Shown: positions 61,998 through 64,000 of the stretch, piece by piece | Numbering within the stretch: position 1 is the first letter of the stretch | Layout: each line of letters starts with the position of its first letter | Assembly: GCA_005502925.1 (NCBI GenBank) | Contig: SCPD01000001.1 | Span: 868,001 to 932,000 of the forward strand | Origin: Rhizobiales bacterium Y(2018) | GTDB taxonomy: Bacteria; Pseudomonadota; Alphaproteobacteria; Rhizobiales; Aestuariivirgaceae | Direction: 5' to 3' | Length of the DNA: 64,000 nucleotides | Position numbers and translations under genes: made by a program | Notes under the pieces: model-generated | Database searches by the model: none | Told to the model about the DNA's origin: nothing | What the model saw: only the letters and a program-made list of their open reading frames with translations

Positions 61998-63788
61998 TCA
62001 CTCCGATCGGGTGAAGCCGTCGGCGCTCCACCCCTCGCTGCCGACGCCATGATGGACGACGAAGAGTCCATCGGGATCGTATTGGCGCTTCACTTGAAGC
62101 AGTTTCTCATAATTTCCACCCCAGAAGGCCTTCCGCCAATCCGCCTCGAAGAAGTCGCTTTCCGACACATAGGAGCCGGCCTCGGGCGCCAGATCCCGCA
62201 GCACCTGCATCGCCTTCTTCACCGCTTCTGCTTCTCGGCGCGCCGTTGTGACATCAGGCTCATAACCTGGCACACCGGGATAGGCTGGTGGTCCCGAGGC
62301 CCCCGCGATGGCCAATGCGAAAGCGTCGAGAACTTGGGGATTCATCGCAGTGTCGCGCGCCGCGGCGATCGCCTCGGGCGGCGCGCCGGCCAATCCCTTG
62401 TTGAAGTGAAGCGAGACGTTCCAATGACGCGATGCGCGGAACAAGGCCTCGGCAAGAGACGACTGCCGCTCGCCGGCTAGGAGTGACGCGGCAAGCCAGC
62501 GTGACTGGTAGCCATGAAAGACCTGTCCCGCCTCTTCTTTGTTGCTGGTCCAGAACAGATTTCCTTCAGGCGCGCCCGGCCGGTCGTCTTCAATGACGAG
62601 GCCGGGCAGGCTCTTGAGAAAAGCCGGCGTCCAGAATTCACGCGCCGGCGCGGCCAGAATGGCGGGCTGCTGCGCGAAGGCATAGTCCTGCGGCGAAGCC
62701 TTTACCCAGTCGAAGAAAGGCCGCCACAATGCCTCCGCCTGCGCCTGCTCCAGCCCCTGGAACACCATGGCGATGCCGAGTTCATGACCGGGGCGGAAGC
62801 TCAACTGCTCACCCCACTGCGGATTGAAAAGCGCCTCGGCATAGAAGGAAACGATCCTGTCGATCAGGCGGCGGAAAGCCTCCGCCGATGACGCCTTGAT
62901 GGTGGCGAAGACGCCGCCGAAGAAGGCCGGAAAGTCATGCGTGCGCAAGGTCAGCCGCGTCACCACGCCGAAGCTTCCACCGCCCCCGCCCTTGATGGCC
63001 CAGAAGAGGTCGGGGTTGGTGCAGGCATTGACGATCCGAACCTCGCCGTCGGCAGTCACGATCTCGGCTTCGATCAGGCTCGCCGCCGCCAGGCCATAGG
63101 TTTTCGAGAACGGTCCGAAGCCGCCGCCCTGGACGAGCCCTGCCACGCCGACTGTGAGACAGCCGCCGCCTTGCACATAACGCCCGGCCTCACGCGCTAC
63201 CATGTCATAGGCCTGTCCCCACAGGGCGCCCGCCCCGATCGACACCGCCGGCTGAGGGGTGGAGCAGCCTTGCGCCACAAAGGCGTCGTGGACGGTGATG
63301 GCGTTCAAACGGCGCGTCCAGATCAGAAGCGAATCCGCGGCACTCGATGCGCCGTGATAGCTGTGGCCACCGCCTTTGACGACGAGCCGCAATCGGTGTG
63401 CACGGGCGAAGTTGACTGCGGCCACGACATCGGCTGTGGTCTCGGCCGCCACCGCATAGACGCTTGGCCGCGAGGTCCAGGCATCGACCCAGCCCAGCGC
63501 CTGGGTCAAACCCGCTTCGTCGCCGAGATAATAGGGATTGCCCAGCGGGGCGAAGACGGCCGCCGACCTGGGGCGATCCGTCGAGCCGATGCAAGGCGGG
63601 ATCGGAGACGCAACCGCGATCAGCCGGTCCTTCACCAAGGCTCGCAGGCCTTCCCAATCCGCCCGCGACGGCCAGCCCAGATCACTGGGACGGACGCGAA
63701 CGAGCGGAAGCTCCGCGGCAGCGGGCCAGCGCGGCAGCGCGACAGACAGGCCGGCCAGCGCCGCGCGGAGAAATAATCGCCGTTTCAT
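61998..63788 (-). CDS. Berberine-bridge-type FAD-dependent oxidoreductase
   Basis: This 596-residue flavoprotein has an N-terminal export signal MKRRLFLRAALAGLSVALP (twin-arginine-like RRLFL), a PCMH-type FAD-binding domain with VVKGGGHSYHG (His for covalent FAD) and GGCLTVGVAGLVQGGGFG, whose Cys matches the second, cysteinyl flavin link of this family, and the C-terminal BBE motif YDPDGLFVVHHGVGSEGW. Bicovalent FAD attachment is therefore likely. It oxidises a sugar, alcohol or alkaloid-like substrate in the periplasm. Start 63788 follows GAGGGG and overlaps the 29-residue upstream ORF by 1 bp. Confidence 0.9.
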   Translation of the reverse strand: MKRRLFLRAALAGLSVALPRWPAAAELPLVRVRPSDLGWPSRADWEGLRALVKDRLIAVASPIPPCIGSTDRPRSAAVFAPLGNPYYLGDEAGLTQALGWVDAWTSRPSVYAVAAETTADVVAAVNFARAHRLRLVVKGGGHSYHGASSAADSLLIWTRRLNAITVHDAFVAQGCSTPQPAVSIGAGALWGQAYDMVAREAGRYVQGGGCLTVGVAGLVQGGGFGPFSKTYGLAAASLIEAEIVTADGEVRIVNACTNPDLFWAIKGGGGGSFGVVTRLTLRTHDFPAFFGGVFATIKASSAEAFRRLIDRIVSFYAEALFNPQWGEQLSFRPGHELGIAMVFQGLEQAQAEALWRPFFDWVKASPQDYAFAQQPAILAAPAREFWTPAFLKSLPGLVIEDDRPGAPEGNLFWTSNKEEAGQVFHGYQSRWLAASLLAGERQSSLAEALFRASRHWNVSLHFNKGLAGAPPEAIAAARDTAMNPQVLDAFALAIAGASGPPAYPGVPGYEPDVTTARREAEAVKKAMQVLRDLAPEAGSYVSESDFFEADWRKAFWGGNYEKLLQVKRQYDPDGLFVVHHGVGSEGWSADGFTRSE

Positions 63789-63877
63789 CAGCCCCTCACC
63801 GCGAGAGGACATGGCGCCGCTCCCGTGCTACAGCAGCGGGCCACAGCAGGCGGTACGGTGTTCAAGGTTCTGGCCAT
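63788..63877 (-). CDS. Possible 29-residue leader peptide upstream of the flavoprotein gene
   Basis: An ATG at 63877 with AGGAGAG just upstream opens a 29-codon frame, ending at a TGA (63790-63788) that overlaps the flavoprotein ATG as TGATG. The peptide MARTLNTVPPAVARCCSTG continues with APCPLAVRG and contains three cysteines. It could be a translational leader that couples expression to the flavoprotein, or a chance frame; no family is recognised. Confidence 0.4.
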   Translation of the reverse strand: MARTLNTVPPAVARCCSTGAAPCPLAVRG

Positions 63878-64000
63878 GAGACTCTCCTGTGGCGTGATTG
63901 ATGATGTCCCTGTGGGCCGGAGCGGACCTTTCAGAAAGCCTGAAGGGACGAATGGCGGGCCCTGCGCCGCGAGCGGCGGCGCCTCATGACGGCAGAGACC
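63878..64000. other. End-of-window stretch without a supported gene
   Basis: This 123-bp stretch has no convincing gene. On the minus strand a frame is open from the window edge to a TGA at 63931-63933 and encodes only a basic 20-odd residue tail, which may be chance or the end of a gene lying beyond the window. A GC-rich hairpin-like run lies near 63965-63985. Confidence 0.3.

Noticed and set aside
1-64000. tRNA, rRNA, riboswitch and CRISPR signals
   Set aside because: No cloverleaf-like run, no rRNA conserved block and no regularly spaced direct repeats were seen; a covariance-model scan could still find a small RNA.

Overview
This is a high-GC bacterial chromosome window with dense, Rhizobiales-like alphaproteobacterial gene content: AapQ/AapM-type permeases, many solute-importer operons, RpiR/LysR/AraC/TetR regulators, a SoxR-controlled efflux pump, and one intergenic palindromic repeat of the kind scattered in Rhizobiales genomes. 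That placement is inference from gene content. I see no rRNA, tRNA, CRISPR array, insertion sequence or phage structural genes, and no gene-free stretch over 300 bases.

Layout. 1-3371: Hen1 (5' end outside the window) and Pnkp, the bacterial RNA-repair pair, coupled by an ATGA overlap. 3368-5505: a methyltransferase and an Eis-like acetyltransferase. 5519-14770: an RpiR regulator, ROK kinase (NanK-like), NanE epimerase, Gfo/Idh oxidoreductase, a complete family-1 sugar ABC importer and an N,N-dimethylformamidase-like protein, which looks like an amino-sugar uptake and catabolic operon. 14758-17079: two AapM/AapQ-like amino-acid ABC permeases without binding protein or ATPase. 17150-23652: two class III aminotransferases, an APC permease, an AraC regulator and a class I aminotransferase. 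23791-31272: an aromatic-degradation block (aldehyde dehydrogenase, MhpA-like hydroxylase, FAH-family hydrolase, extradiol-type dioxygenase, LysR regulator, benzoylformate decarboxylase). 31274-36902: a DUF2938 protein divergent from an ArsR-rhodanese fusion, a VOC protein, two regulators and a molybdopterin oxidoreductase.

37133-42083 is the most unusual part. One 741-residue protein combines an L,D-transpeptidase-like N-terminus, a peptidoglycan-binding domain, a GH108 muramidase and a holin-like hydrophobic tail. It is followed by a DUF2235 (Tle1-like) lipase with membrane helices and a lectin-like C-terminus. I propose this pair as the best candidate for an undescribed cell-envelope system (single-chain lysis, holin-endolysin-type secretion, or envelope remodelling).

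42085-49491: a LysR regulator divergent from a complete peptide ABC importer that ends in a class A beta-lactamase-fold protein. 49494-54039: a three-subunit PaoABC-like molybdenum aldehyde oxidoreductase divergent from a TetR regulator. 54202-64000: DedA, 2'-5' RNA ligase, DoxX, MFS pump, SoxR, malic enzyme, cupin, MltB transglycosylase, a nucleotidyltransferase and a berberine-bridge-type flavoprotein with a possible 29-residue leader ORF.

Two architectural themes recur. Nine of ten convergent gene pairs abut or overlap (from 31 bp overlap to 2 bp gap), leaving no room for ordinary intergenic terminators. Both complete ABC importers have a strong GC hairpin exactly between the binding-protein gene and the first permease gene.
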